In this document: one piece after another, positions 35,697 through 44,467 of the stretch
Layout of the letters: each line of letters begins with the position of its first letter
Position numbering within the stretch: the first letter of the stretch is position 1
Assembly: GCF_001729485.1 (NCBI RefSeq)
Contig: NZ_CP017157.1
Coordinates: 682,001 to 746,000, forward strand
DNA: 64,000 nucleotides
Source: Streptomyces lydicus
GTDB lineage: Bacteria; Actinomycetota; Actinomycetes; Streptomycetales; Streptomycetaceae
Reading direction: 5' to 3'
Notes under the pieces: generated by a model
The model's database searches: none
What the model saw: only the letters and a program-made list of their open reading frames with translations
What the model was told of the DNA's origin: nothing
Translations under genes and position numbers: made by a program

Positions 35697-36944
35697 TCAG
35701 GCGCGGGCGGGGGTGACGCGGATGCGGTAGGTGCCGTCGGGGTTCTCGGTGAGGACGGTGACGGAGGCGCCGCTGGCCGGGTCGGTGTAGGACTGGCCTG
35801 GCCGGAAGGTGGCGTCGGTCAGTTCCGGGTCGACGTATCTGCTGGCCTGGAAGCAGCCGCCGCTGTGCGGGGTCCCGTCCACGATGCGCAGCGGGCCGCC
35901 GCCCGAGGGGATGTCGGTGGCCACGTGGTAGAGCAGGATGCCGGGCCGGCAGACGGCAGGGTCGAGCAGCCCGCGGGTGCGGGCCTCGGCCACCAGCGCG
36001 GTGTGCGGCGAGGTCGGAATCACGACGATCTTGGTGCCGTCGGGGGAGGCGATCGGGGTGAGGGTGTGTTCGCCGGGGGTGCCGCGGGGCGGTGCGCAGT
36101 GCACCTGGCCGGCGGAGAGCCAGCCGAGCTTCCACTTGTGCCAGCCGACGAAGTCGTTGCTCGGGCCCCAGTCCTCGTCCATCGGGTCCCAGTGGCCGAC
36201 CGGCGGCGGGGCGGGCCGCTCGTCGGTGTAGTAGAGGTCGGGCAGGCCGAAGCTGTGCGCGTTCTCGTGGTTGAGGACCCGGAAGGCGCTCAGCCCGGCT
36301 TGCCGGCTCCAGATGAACGACGCGTTCCGGAACGGCACCCCGTCGGCGGTCTGCATCCCCATGTCGCCGCCGCTGAAGGTGACCGACAGGACCGTACGGG
36401 TCGCGGGCGGGCCGGCGTTGGGGGTGGCGATGACGTTGATGACGTCGTACGCGCGGAAGTCGACCATCGGGTCGACGGCGCGCACGATCTCCTGGGACAG
36501 GGCGTGGTAGCCGCTGTCCGAGGCCGGGTCGAAGTTGGTGCCGCGCTGGATGCCGTACGCCGCGAGCGGCCGTGACATGCGGATCCAGCGGAACAGCGGT
36601 ATCGGCAGATAACTCAGCCTGCCGTACGAGCTGGCGCGGAAGTACTCCGTCGCGGCGGGGAAGAACTCGGCGAAGCGGACGCTCGGCGGCATCGTGGCCC
36701 GGGCGTCCGGGAAGTCGATGAAGAGGGTCAGGGCCCGGACGACTCCGGAGGAACGGGCGAAGCCGGCGGGGGTGTCGGCGGACTCGGCGACGTCGTCGGT
36801 GATGCCGTGCAGGGCGCACGGGCCGCTCGGCGGGACGCCCGGTCCGGGGGGTATGGCCACCGCGCTCGGCGGTGAGCCCAGCGCTATGGCCGCCGCCGCG
36901 ACGGCCGCGCCTGCGGCCAGCACCGCGGTCACCTTCAGCCTCAT
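35697..36944 (-). CDS. Secreted M6-family metalloprotease (InhA/PrtV-like)
   Basis: A 415-residue exported protease. The signal peptide is MRLKVTAVLAAGAAVAAAAIA, followed by a Pro/Gly-rich segment. The catalytic zinc motif is NHENAHSFGLPDLY (HExxH with the family's downstream Gly-Leu-Pro-Asp-Leu), and the preceding VLTLFIDF-like strand (VRALTLFIDFPDA) matches M6 domains. ATG 36944 is chosen over GTG 36953 because it gives a normal signal peptide and lies behind AGGGTGGG. It is divergent from a TetR gene, with a 10-bp inverted repeat in between, so it may be controlled by that regulator. Confidence 0.85.
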   Translation of the reverse strand: MRLKVTAVLAAGAAVAAAAIALGSPPSAVAIPPGPGVPPSGPCALHGITDDVAESADTPAGFARSSGVVRALTLFIDFPDARATMPPSVRFAEFFPAATEYFRASSYGRLSYLPIPLFRWIRMSRPLAAYGIQRGTNFDPASDSGYHALSQEIVRAVDPMVDFRAYDVINVIATPNAGPPATRTVLSVTFSGGDMGMQTADGVPFRNASFIWSRQAGLSAFRVLNHENAHSFGLPDLYYTDERPAPPPVGHWDPMDEDWGPSNDFVGWHKWKLGWLSAGQVHCAPPRGTPGEHTLTPIASPDGTKIVVIPTSPHTALVAEARTRGLLDPAVCRPGILLYHVATDIPSGGGPLRIVDGTPHSGGCFQASRYVDPELTDATFRPGQSYTDPASGASVTVLTENPDGTYRIRVTPARA

Positions 36945-37064
36945 ACCGCCCACCCTGGGGCGCCCGGCGCGCCCCCGCGCGCGGGGTTACATCAACTGGA
37001 GTCACCCGGCCACCCGGCGCTGTGGTGCAGGTCACAGCGGCGCCGGGAAATAACCGGGGACGGT

Positions 37065-37099
37065 CTCCCCGTTTAACCGGATGTCCGAGAAACGGGGAG
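37065..37099. promoter_or_regulatory. Inverted repeat operator between the M6 protease and TetR genes
   Basis: CTCCCCGTTT (37065-37074) and AAACGGGGAG (37090-37099) are perfect 10-bp arms with a 15-nt spacer. It lies 93 bp upstream of the TetR ATG and 121 bp from the protease start, and is a candidate TetR site for both. Confidence 0.6.
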
Positions 37100-37191
37100 T
37101 GCTTCCCCGGTTCGAGGCCGGGGGCGTGATCCGCGGCGGTACGTCGTGGGCCGCCGTTCCCCCGGTCCTGCCGTCGAGAGGAGTGAGCCGT

Positions 37192-37854
37192 ATGACCGAC
37201 GTCGCCACCTGCGCGCAGTCCCGGAAGCAGGGGCAGCCGCACCGACTGCGGGCCGATGCCCTGCGCAACCGCGAACGGATCGTCGCGGCCGCCCGCGAGA
37301 CGGTGGTCGAGTTCGGGGCCGACGCCCCGCTCGATGAAATCGCTCGACGTGCGGGGGTCGGCAATGCGACGCTCTACCGTCACTTCGCGGATCGCCCGGA
37401 GTTGATCCACCACGTCACGCTCTCCGTCATGTCCCGTACCGCGGAACGCGCGGAGAGTGCCCTTGCCGAGGAGTCCGATGCTTTCCAGGCGCTGAGGCGC
37501 TTCGTCCACGACGCGGTGGCGGAGCGGATCGGGGCCCTGTGCCCGCTGCTCTCCGACGGCATCGACCGTGACCACCCCGATCTGCTCGCGGCGCGCGAGC
37601 GCCTGGAGGCGGCCGTCGAGGCCGTCATGGGTGCCGCGCGCGACAGCGGCCAGCTGCGCACCGACGTCGCCGTCGGTGACCTGATGGTCGCGATCACCCA
37701 GCTCACCCGGCCGTTGCCGAGTAGCGGGTGTCAGGACTTCGACCGCTTCGTGCACCGGCATCTGCAGCTGTTCCTGGACGGCCTGCAGGCGCCCGCGCGC
37801 TCCGAACTGCCCGGTTCCGCAGCCACCTTGGACGATCTGAGGCGCCGCTCGTAA
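37192..37854 (+). CDS. TetR-family regulator
   Basis: A 220-residue TetR repressor. The DNA-binding domain (about 20-68) contains ERIVAAARETVVEFG and the helix-turn-helix LDEIARRAGVGNATLYRHF. The C-terminal domain matches the SCO-type TetR_C family that accompanies drug exporters. ATG 37192 is chosen because GAGAGGAG lies upstream at the right distance; an in-frame ATG at 37081 would put the coding start inside the inverted repeat. A DHA2-family exporter follows 110 bp downstream on the same strand and is the likely target. Confidence 0.85.
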   Translation: MTDVATCAQSRKQGQPHRLRADALRNRERIVAAARETVVEFGADAPLDEIARRAGVGNATLYRHFADRPELIHHVTLSVMSRTAERAESALAEESDAFQALRRFVHDAVAERIGALCPLLSDGIDRDHPDLLAARERLEAAVEAVMGAARDSGQLRTDVAVGDLMVAITQLTRPLPSSGCQDFDRFVHRHLQLFLDGLQAPARSELPGSAATLDDLRRRS

Positions 37855-37964
37855 CCGACCTCCGGGGCGGCGCGCCGGCACCGGCCGGGCGCCCGCCCCG
37901 ACGCTCCACCCGCACCACCCGTCCCGTTCTTCGCTCCTCTTCGCACCACTAGGTGGATCCCGCC

Positions 37965-39485
37965 ATGCCTGAAACCGCCGTACCTGTCGATCCCCGGCGC
38001 TGGAAAGCGCTGATATTCATCGCCCTCGCCCAGCTGATGGTCGTCCTCGACGCGACCATCGTGAACATCGCGCTGCCCTCGGCCCAGCGGGACCTCGGCA
38101 TCACCGACGCCAACCGGCAGTGGGTGATCACCGCCTACGCGCTGGCCTTCGGCGGTCTGCTGCTCTTCGGCGGCCGGGTGGCCGACCTGTTCGGCCGCAA
38201 GCGGACCTTCGTCATCGGGCTGGTCGGCTTCGCCGTCGCCTCCGCGCTCGGCGGTGCCGCGGCCGACGAGGCCGTGCTGCTGGGCGCCCGGGCCCTGCAG
38301 GGCGTGTTCGGCGCGCTGCTGGCACCGTCCGCGCTGTCCCTGCTGGCGGTGACCTTCACCGAGGCCAAGGAGCGCGCCAAGGCGTTCGGCATCTTCGGTG
38401 CGATCGCCGGTGGCGGCGGCGCCGTGGGTCTGATCCTGGGCGGCGTACTGACCGAGTACATGAACTGGCGCTGGACGTTCTTCGTCAACATCCCGTTCGC
38501 CGTGGTGGCCGCGACCGGCGCGCTGCTGGTCATCCGGGAGCCCGCGGGCAGCCGCAACCCCGCCCGGCTGGACGTCCCCGGCGTCATCCTGGCCACGCTC
38601 GGCCTGGTCTCGCTGGTCTACGGCTTCACCCGCGCCGAGTCCGACGGCTGGCTGGCCGGCCCGACGCTCGGACTGTTCGCCGCGGCGGCCGTGCTGCTGC
38701 TGACGTTCGTGCTGGTCGAGTCCAAGGTGAAGGCCCCGCTGCTGCCGCTGCGGGTGGTCGCCGAGCGCAACCGCGCCGGCGTCTACGCCTCCCTCGGCCT
38801 CGCCGTGATCGGCATGTTCGGTCTCTTCCTCTTCCTGACCTACTACCTGCAGATCGTGAAGGGCTACACGCCGGTCGAGACCGGCCTGGCCTTCCTCCCG
38901 ATGGTCGCCGGCATGATCACCGGCTCGACGCAGATCGGCGCCCGGCTGATGACCCGGGTCCGGCCGCGGCTGCTGATGGCGCCCGGCTTCACCGTCGCCG
39001 CACTCGGCATGCTGGTGCTGACCCGGATCGACCTGGACACGTCCTACCCCGCGCTGATCCTGCCCGGCTTCGTGCTGATGGGCCTCGGTATGGGCACCGC
39101 GTTCATGCCGGCCATGTCGCTGGCCACGCACGGCGTCCAGCCGCGCGACGCCGGTGTCGCCTCGGCGATGGTCAACACCTCGCAGCAGGTGGGCGGGGCG
39201 ATCGGTACGGCCCTGCTGAACACCATCGCGGCCAGCGCCACCACCGCGTACGCCACCTCGCACGCGGCCGGCGCCCGCTCGGCGGACCTGCTCAAGCTCC
39301 AGGCGATGGTGCACGGCTACTCCACCGCCATCTGGTGGGCGGTCGGCATCCTGGCCCTGGCCGGGGCGATCGCCTTCACCCTCATCACCACCGGGCGCCC
39401 GGGCGGCGGTTCGCCGGTGGCCTCCTCGGACGACGCCGCGGCCGTGGCCGACGACGAGGGCCGCATCCCGGTGCTGGCGCACTGA
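37965..39485 (+). CDS. DHA2-family (14-TMS) MFS drug exporter
   Basis: A 506-residue multidrug transporter with about 14 membrane segments. It has the DHA2 start LMVVLDATIVNIALP (motif D1), the motif A loop GRVADLFGRKRTF, and motif C-like GAIAGGGGAVGLILGG. The proton:drug antiporter fold follows from these. ATG 37965 is used, 8 nt after AGGTGG; GTG 37953 is an alternative. It probably exports drugs or a metabolite under the control of the TetR gene just upstream. It is outside the AmCP cluster, but a role in self-resistance cannot be excluded. Confidence 0.9.
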   Translation: MPETAVPVDPRRWKALIFIALAQLMVVLDATIVNIALPSAQRDLGITDANRQWVITAYALAFGGLLLFGGRVADLFGRKRTFVIGLVGFAVASALGGAAADEAVLLGARALQGVFGALLAPSALSLLAVTFTEAKERAKAFGIFGAIAGGGGAVGLILGGVLTEYMNWRWTFFVNIPFAVVAATGALLVIREPAGSRNPARLDVPGVILATLGLVSLVYGFTRAESDGWLAGPTLGLFAAAAVLLLTFVLVESKVKAPLLPLRVVAERNRAGVYASLGLAVIGMFGLFLFLTYYLQIVKGYTPVETGLAFLPMVAGMITGSTQIGARLMTRVRPRLLMAPGFTVAALGMLVLTRIDLDTSYPALILPGFVLMGLGMGTAFMPAMSLATHGVQPRDAGVASAMVNTSQQVGGAIGTALLNTIAASATTAYATSHAAGARSADLLKLQAMVHGYSTAIWWAVGILALAGAIAFTLITTGRPGGGSPVASSDDAAAVADDEGRIPVLAH

Positions 39486-39606
39486 GCCGGCGGGGGCAGG
39501 AGAACGGACTCTTACCGGACTCCTACCTCCCTTACCTCACCCGTGCGCGCCGGCCGGACCGGTTCGCCACCCACAGGCGCCGGCCTCTTCCGGCTCCGCC
39601 GATCCG

Positions 39607-40104
39607 TCAGCGGAGCCAGGGGAGGTCGGCGCCTTGCGGTTGCAGCCCCTCGGTCATCACCTGGCAGATCTCGGCGAGATGGCCGACCTGTTCCGGGGTC
39701 AGGCGGTCGAAGATCGCGGCACGTACCGCCGCCACGTGCCCCGGGGCGGCCTTCTCCAACACCCGCATGCCCTCGTCGGTGAGGTAGGCGTTCTGCCCGC
39801 GCTTGTCGGAGGGGCAGTTCTCCCGGCGCACCCAGCCGCTCTTCTCCAGGCGGGCGATGGCGTGCGAGAGCCGGGAGCGGGTGATCTTGGCGTTCTGGGC
39901 CAGCTCGGTCATCCGCATCCGTCGCCGCGGCGCACGGGAGAGCTGGACGAGCAGGCCGTAATAGACGTGCGGCATCCCGGCGTCGCGCTGCAGCTGACGG
40001 TCGAGGTGGTCCTCCAGCAGTGTGGTGGCGTGGAGATAGCACTGCCAGGCGAACTGCTCCTCGTCGGTGAGCCAGCGTGGCTCTACTGCGGTTTCGGTGC
40101 TCAT
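39607..40104 (-). CDS. MarR-family regulator
   Basis: A 165-residue MarR protein. The winged helix is in residues about 55-120: MRMTELAQNAKITRSRLSHA (helix-turn-helix), IARLEKSGWVRRE and the wing around SDKRGQNAYLTDEG. The chosen start is ATG 40104 (MSTETAVEP); GTG 40113 is possible. It is divergent from a LigB-type dioxygenase gene with a 14-bp palindrome between, the classic MarR arrangement with a ligand-degrading or redox enzyme. Confidence 0.87.
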   Translation of the reverse strand: MSTETAVEPRWLTDEEQFAWQCYLHATTLLEDHLDRQLQRDAGMPHVYYGLLVQLSRAPRRRMRMTELAQNAKITRSRLSHAIARLEKSGWVRRENCPSDKRGQNAYLTDEGMRVLEKAAPGHVAAVRAAIFDRLTPEQVGHLAEICQVMTEGLQPQGADLPWLR

Positions 40105-40176
40105 ACCAACCACTCTCTCACCGCTCCGAGAGTTATTTAAGTTTTAACAACGTCACGCTAGACTGAAAACGTAACG

Positions 40177-40190
40177 CTTGAACATTCAAG
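40177..40190. promoter_or_regulatory. MarR operator candidate
   Basis: CTTGAACATTCAAG: perfect 6-bp arms around CA, in the 157-bp region between the MarR and dioxygenase genes. The length and the CTTGAA arm are typical of MarR sites that control redox enzymes. The flanking AT-rich stretch TTATTTAAGTTTTAAC (40133-40148) is the probable promoter region. Confidence 0.6.
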
Positions 40191-40261
40191 TACTGCGTCT
40201 GCGGTGGCTGAATGTTTTCGGTGTACCGACTACCGCCCAGTGTGCCGCCGTGGAGTGTGCA

Positions 40262-41038
40262 ATGTCCCTCATGCCGACGCTGTTTCTCAGCCACGGCGCC
40301 CCACCGCTGGCCGACGACCCGTGGTGGCCGGGCGAACTGGCCGCCTGGTCCGCGGGGCTGCCGCGCCCGACGGCCGTACTGATCGTCTCCGCGCACTGGG
40401 AGGAGGCGCCGCTCGCGCTCGGTGCCACCCGTACGGTGCCGCTCGTCCACGACTTCTGGGGCTTTCCCGAGCGCTACTACCGGGTGCGCTACCCGGCCCC
40501 CGGCGCCCCGCAGCTCGCCGAGCGGATCCGCCGGACGCTGGGCACGACGGGCTCGCCGGTGGCGGACCTGCCCGACCGGGGGCTCGACCACGGTGCCTAC
40601 GTCCCGCTCGTCGAGATGTACCCGGACGCCGACGTGCCCGTGCTCCAGTTGTCGATGCCGACCCTCGACCCGCGCCGGCTCCTGGACGTCGGCCGCCGGC
40701 TCGCACCGCTGCGCGAGGAGGGCGTGCTGATCGTCGGCAGCGGCTTCTTCACCCACAACCTGGCGGCGCTGCGGCACGCCGACGGCGGGACGCCCGCCTG
40801 GTCGGCGGAGTTCGACGACTGGGGCCGGCAGGCGCTGGCAGCACAGGACGTCGACGCCCTGCTCGACTTCACGCACCGCGCCCCGGCCGGCAGGCTGGCC
40901 CACCCGCGGACCGAACACTTCGCGCCACTGTTCGTGACCCTGGGGGCCGCGGACGCCCACGGCCAGCTGGACAGCGGACGGAACGTGATCGACGGATTCT
41001 GGATGGGGCTGTCGAAGCGGTCACTGCAGTACGGCTGA
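40262..41038 (+). CDS. LigB-family extradiol dioxygenase (4,5-DOPA dioxygenase-like, YgiD type)
   Basis: A 258-residue protein of the class III extradiol ring-cleavage group. Metal ligands are visible in LSHGAPP near the N-terminus, LVHDFWGFP, and GLDHGAYVPL; VSAHWEE and GSGFFTHNL are further family signatures. YgiD-like proteins cleave catechols such as L-DOPA, but many members have unknown substrates. ATG 40262 has GGAG 5 nt upstream. A MarR gene is divergent, so expression is probably induced by a phenolic or quinone compound. Confidence 0.87.
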   Translation: MSLMPTLFLSHGAPPLADDPWWPGELAAWSAGLPRPTAVLIVSAHWEEAPLALGATRTVPLVHDFWGFPERYYRVRYPAPGAPQLAERIRRTLGTTGSPVADLPDRGLDHGAYVPLVEMYPDADVPVLQLSMPTLDPRRLLDVGRRLAPLREEGVLIVGSGFFTHNLAALRHADGGTPAWSAEFDDWGRQALAAQDVDALLDFTHRAPAGRLAHPRTEHFAPLFVTLGAADAHGQLDSGRNVIDGFWMGLSKRSLQYG

Positions 41039-41183
41039 GCGGCCGGCCGGCGATCGGCGCCCCGGGGGCAACTCCCCTCGTCCGCCTGCCGGTTGACGTC
41101 GACCGGGTCCGCACTCCGGGCGGGCCGCCACCCCGCGGAAATACCCGACAGGAGATGTCGGGAAGGGCGGGGAGGGTGGCCGT

Positions 41184-41696
41184 ATGACGAAGACGACCAC
41201 GGGAGTTGCCTGGGCGGTGGCCGAGGAGACGGTGCCCGAGTTCGCCGCGCAGGTGGCGCGGCGGTTCGCCGCGTACCGGCACCATGTGCTCGCCACGCTC
41301 CGGGCCGACGGGGCGCCGCGGCTGAGCGGGCTGGAGGCGGACTTCCGCCACGGCGAGCTGTGGCTGGGCATGATGGTGGGCTCGCGCAAGGCGCTCGACC
41401 TGCGGCGCGACCCCCGCTTCTCGCTGCACGCCAACCCGGGCCCGGGCACCGACCTGTCCGGCGGTGACGTACGGGTGTCCGGCCGGGCGGTCGAGGTGAC
41501 CGACCCCGAGGAGATCGCGCGGTACGCGGCGGCGGCCCGGCCGCCGGAGCCGTTCCACCTGTTCCGGGCCGAGCTGACGGAGGCGGTGCGGATCTCCACC
41601 GACGCCCCGCACCTGGTGTACGAGAGCTGGGTACCGGGCCGGCCGCTGCGCACCGTGCGCCGGACGTCGGACGACGCGACGCCGCACGCCGGGTGA
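41184..41696 (+). CDS. Pyridoxamine 5'-phosphate oxidase-like (FMN/F420-binding split-barrel) protein
   Basis: A 170-residue split beta-barrel protein. RHHVLATLRADGAPRLSGLEA and GELWLGMMVGSRKALDLRRDPRFSLHA are the usual cofactor-facing strands of PNPOx-like and F420-dependent reductases in actinomycetes. Substrate unknown. ATG 41184 follows GGAGGGTGG. It stands alone between the dioxygenase and a convergent membrane gene. Confidence 0.8.
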   Translation: MTKTTTGVAWAVAEETVPEFAAQVARRFAAYRHHVLATLRADGAPRLSGLEADFRHGELWLGMMVGSRKALDLRRDPRFSLHANPGPGTDLSGGDVRVSGRAVEVTDPEEIARYAAAARPPEPFHLFRAELTEAVRISTDAPHLVYESWVPGRPLRTVRRTSDDATPHAG

Positions 41697-41730
41697 GCGC
41701 CCGGCGCGCGGCGGCGCCCAGGGGGACGGC

Positions 41731-42261
41731 TCAGTGGGTGGGCACGGGGAGGTGCCGGGCGTGGTGTTCCTTGTGCGGGCGGTGCTCGCCGTGCGGCTCG
41801 CGGACGCGGTGGCCGCGGAAGACGTACAGGGACGTGACGAACATGGCCGCGCCCATCCCGAGGCCGAAGCCGACCGACGAGAGGACCGACTCGCCGCCGA
41901 GGCTGTAGTTCCAGCCCACCGCGCAGCCGAAGAGCGCGCCGTAGGCCAGCGCCCGGGTCTCGGTGAGCATGGACGACTGGAAGTGCGCGAGGACGAGGCC
42001 CAGGGCGCCGGTGACCACGGCCGCGGCCAGCCCGTAGAGGACGGCCTGGCCGCCCTTGATGCCGGCGCTGTGGGTGCGGAAGATCGTGAAGCAGCCGAAG
42101 GCGAGTGCCGCGATGACCGGGAGCGACACGGTCGCCGGGACGCGGTCCGCCAGGGCCGCCAGCCGTGAGGGCTGCTCGGCGGGGCGGGCGCGGGTCGCGC
42201 CGTGCTCGGTCTCGACGGTGCCGTGTGAGCGGGCGGCCCGGTGGTGGGTGTGCTGGTCCAT
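41731..42261 (-). CDS. Hypothetical four-helix membrane protein with His-rich ends
   Basis: A 176-residue protein with a His/Arg-rich cytoplasmic N-terminus (MDQHTHHRAARSH) and about four hydrophobic segments (LPVIAALAFGCFTIF, AVLYGLAAAVVTGALGLVL, LAYGALFGCAVGW, VGFGLGMGAAMFVTSL). A His-rich C-terminal tail (HGEHRPHKEHHARH) completes it. ATG 42261 is preferred to the upstream in-frame start because AGGAG precedes it. I do not recognise the family. The His-rich tails could bind metal, but this is speculation. Confidence 0.65.
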   Translation of the reverse strand: MDQHTHHRAARSHGTVETEHGATRARPAEQPSRLAALADRVPATVSLPVIAALAFGCFTIFRTHSAGIKGGQAVLYGLAAAVVTGALGLVLAHFQSSMLTETRALAYGALFGCAVGWNYSLGGESVLSSVGFGLGMGAAMFVTSLYVFRGHRVREPHGEHRPHKEHHARHLPVPTH

Positions 42262-42378
42262 GGCGGGCTCCTCTCGCTTGCCCTTCCGTCCAAGGGACAC
42301 CCGGGCGCCGCCCCCGTCAACCGGAACGGCCGGCCGCCCTCGCGGGCCGGGGCCCGGCCCGCCCGTGCGGGCCGGGGC

Positions 42379-42951
42379 TCAGCGCAGGTCCTTCTGGTAC
42401 CAGGCCACGTCCCAGTAGCGCCCGAACTTGCGGCCCACCTCCGTGAACGTGCCGATGTGCCGGAAGCCGAAGCGGGTGTGCAGCCGGGTGGACGCCTCGT
42501 TGGGCTGGGTGATCCCGGCGTAGGCGCGGTGCACGTCCTCGTCGGCCAGCGCCGCAAAGAGGGCCTCGTAGAGCAGCGTTCCGATGCCCCGGCCGGCGGC
42601 CTGCGGGGCGCAGTACACGGTGACCTCGACGGACGGGGCGTACGCCGCCTTCGGGCGGAACGCGCTGCTGGTGGCGTATCCCAGCAGCGCCGGGGTAGCC
42701 GATCCGACGGGCGTCGCTGACCCGTTGTGCGGGATTTTCGCCCGTTTCGTTGCCTCCTGCGCAACCAGAAGGCGGTGCGGGCCGTCTTGGGGGTGGGAGA
42801 GCAACCACGGGCGGCGCCGCTCGGCGGTGAAGGACTCCGTGTCAAAGGTGATGCACGTCTCACGGATGTAGTGATTGTAAAGATCGGTGAGGGCCTGGAG
42901 ATCCCTCTCGGTGCCCGCCCTGACCTGCACTTCCCCGGGCTGTATCGGCAT
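42379..42951 (-). CDS. GNAT-family N-acetyltransferase (phosphinothricin acetyltransferase-like)
   Basis: A 190-residue GNAT enzyme. It has the PAT/bar-like start with LTDLYNHYIRETCITFDTE, the acetyl-CoA loop QAAGRGIGTLLYEAL, and the late segment HTRFGFRHIGTFTEVGRKFGRYWD split across residues 157-180, all as in phosphinothricin acetyltransferases. Between residues about 68 and 90 there is an extra loop with the duplicated pentapeptide GSATP (77-81 and 83-87). The usual role is acetylating methionine sulfone/sulfoximine-type or other small amines. The gene is just upstream of and divergent from hrdD. Confidence 0.85.
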   Translation of the reverse strand: MPIQPGEVQVRAGTERDLQALTDLYNHYIRETCITFDTESFTAERRRPWLLSHPQDGPHRLLVAQEATKRAKIPHNGSATPVGSATPALLGYATSSAFRPKAAYAPSVEVTVYCAPQAAGRGIGTLLYEALFAALADEDVHRAYAGITQPNEASTRLHTRFGFRHIGTFTEVGRKFGRYWDVAWYQKDLR

Positions 42952-43011
42952 GCGGCCCCCTTGGTTGGGCGGCAGGGTACTGCATGATCAGAAAAATAGC
43001 GGTGCCGTGTG

Positions 43012-43037
43012 GGAATTCTGTCCGGATTCCAGCCGTT
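43012..43037 (+). promoter_or_regulatory. Sigma-R-type promoter of hrdD
   Basis: GGAAT (43012-43016), exactly 18 nt, then GTT (43035-43037): the consensus of the thiol-stress ECF sigma factor sigma-R in Streptomyces. hrdD of S. coelicolor is, as I recall, reported to depend on ECF sigma factors. It lies about 140 bp before the hrdD start codon. Confidence 0.7.
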
Positions 43038-43178
43038 GTTTCCTTCGGACGGGCCACTCGGCGAGCATCCCAGTCGGTGCACCACCAACCGGCCCGCCCC
43101 ATCGTCCCGCGACCTTCCCCAAGCTCTCGGCTTTGCTTTGAGCAGGGGAGACCCCAACATCGCAAAGGGAGCACACGC

Positions 43179-44180
43179 ATGGCAACCCGTGCCGTCGCCC
43201 GTCGTCAGGAGAGCACCACCGCTTCCGACGGGGGCCGCAGTGTTCGCGCCGTAGGCGGGGAGATCGCCGACCGCGACCTGGTCGGCATGTACCTCGACGA
43301 GATCGCGCGTACGCCCCTGCTCGACGCCGCCAAGGAGGTCGAGCTGTCCCAGACCATCGAGGCCGGTGTCTACGCCCAGCAGATCCTCGACGGTGAGGTC
43401 ACCGACGGCAATGCCGCCGGTGCCGACCGTGCGGAGCTGGAGGCGCTGACCGAGGAGGGGGCCAAGGCCAAGGACGTCTTCATCCGCTCCAACCTCCGGC
43501 TGGTCGTCGCCGTGGCGCGCCGCTACCCGCGTGCCGGACTGCCCCTGCTGGACCTGATCCAGGAGGGCAACGCCGGCCTGGTCCGTGCCGTGGAGAAGTT
43601 CGACTACGCCAAGGGCTTCAAGTTCTCGACGTACGCGACGTGGTGGATCCGCCAGGCCATCACCCGCTCCATCGCCGACCAGTCGCGCACGATCCGGCTG
43701 CCCGTGCACCTCGTCGAGGAGCTGGGCCGGATCCGCCGGGTGCAGCGCGAGTTCAACCGCGAGAACGGCCGCGACCCGGAGCCCGAGGAGGTCGCCGGCG
43801 AGCTGGGCTCCACGCCCGCCCGTGTCACCGACGTACTGGACTGGGCGCGCGACCCGGTCAGCCTCAACATGTCGGTGGACGACGACGGCGACACCCAGTT
43901 CGGTGACCTGCTGGAGGACACCTCCGCCGCCTCTCCCGAGCAGTCGGTGCTCACGCTGCTGCGCAGCGAGGAGCTGGAGGACCTCATCGACCGCCTCGAC
44001 CACCGCACGGCGTCGATCATCAAGGCCCGCTACGGCATCGAGGACGGCCGCGAGCGCACGCTGACCGAGGTCGGCAAGCAGCACGGCCTGACCCGCGAGC
44101 GGATCCGGCAGATAGAGAAGCACGCGCTGCTGGAGCTGAAGCGGATGGCGCACGACACGGGCTTCGACGCGGCGGCGTAG
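43179..44180 (+). CDS. hrdD: Sigma-70-family principal-like sigma factor HrdD
   Basis: A 333-residue group 2 sigma factor. Region 1.2 is [18 protein letters not shown], and region 2 includes [19 protein letters not shown] and [20 protein letters not shown] (core binding and -10 recognition). Region 3 is at [20 protein letters not shown], and region 4.2 is [20 protein letters not shown]. The length and the adjacency to fruR-fruK-fruA match hrdD of Streptomyces. ATG 43179 follows AAAGGGAG. hrdD is dispensable in S. coelicolor. A GGAAT-N18-GTT promoter lies upstream. Confidence 0.93.
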   Translation: MATRAVARRQESTTASDGGRSVRAVGGEIADRDLVGMYLDEIARTPLLDAAKEVELSQTIEAGVYAQQILDGEVTDGNAAGADRAELEALTEEGAKAKDVFIRSNLRLVVAVARRYPRAGLPLLDLIQEGNAGLVRAVEKFDYAKGFKFSTYATWWIRQAITRSIADQSRTIRLPVHLVEELGRIRRVQREFNRENGRDPEPEEVAGELGSTPARVTDVLDWARDPVSLNMSVDDDGDTQFGDLLEDTSAASPEQSVLTLLRSEELEDLIDRLDHRTASIIKARYGIEDGRERTLTEVGKQHGLTRERIRQIEKHALLELKRMAHDTGFDAAA

Positions 44181-44467
44181 GCCGCCCCCGTCGGCCTGCG
44201 CGTCGGCGGCCCTGTGCGTCGGCGGCCGCGTGCGTCGCGTGCGACCTCCCCGCGCGGCGGGGTGAGCCCGGCACCGCGCGTCGCTGGCCCCTGTCCGACC
44301 GTCCGGCAAGAACGAGCCCCGGTGCCCTTCGCGGCGTCGGGGCTCCGGTATGCGCGGAGACCGCGGGGCTCCGGATGAGCATGTCCGTTTGCGTCTGTCG
44401 ATGGCCCGAATCTGTTTACTTCTCGGAAATCGAGTCGTAGCCTGATGGTGAAACCACAGGTTCGGGC
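44181..44467 (+). terminator. hrdD-fruR intergenic region with hairpin at 44314-44345
   Basis: GAGCCCCG (44314-44321) pairs with CGGGGCTC (44338-44345), a likely terminator without a T-run. Earlier, GCGTCGGCGGCC is repeated at 44200 and 44216 (16-bp period). The last 70 bp before fruR hold TGTCCGTTTGCGTCTGTC-like T/G-rich sequence on the + strand and GGACACAGACAC inside the fruR start, possible halves of an autoregulatory FruR site. Confidence 0.5.

Noticed and set aside
37081..37083. ATG 37081 as start of the second TetR protein
   Set aside because: It would place the start inside the inverted repeat and add 37 residues not typical of the family; ATG 37192 has a good ribosome binding site.
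35017..37881. 954-codon minus-strand open frame across TetR, M6 protease and second TetR regions
   Set aside because: It runs out of frame through three well-supported genes and shows no domain of its own.
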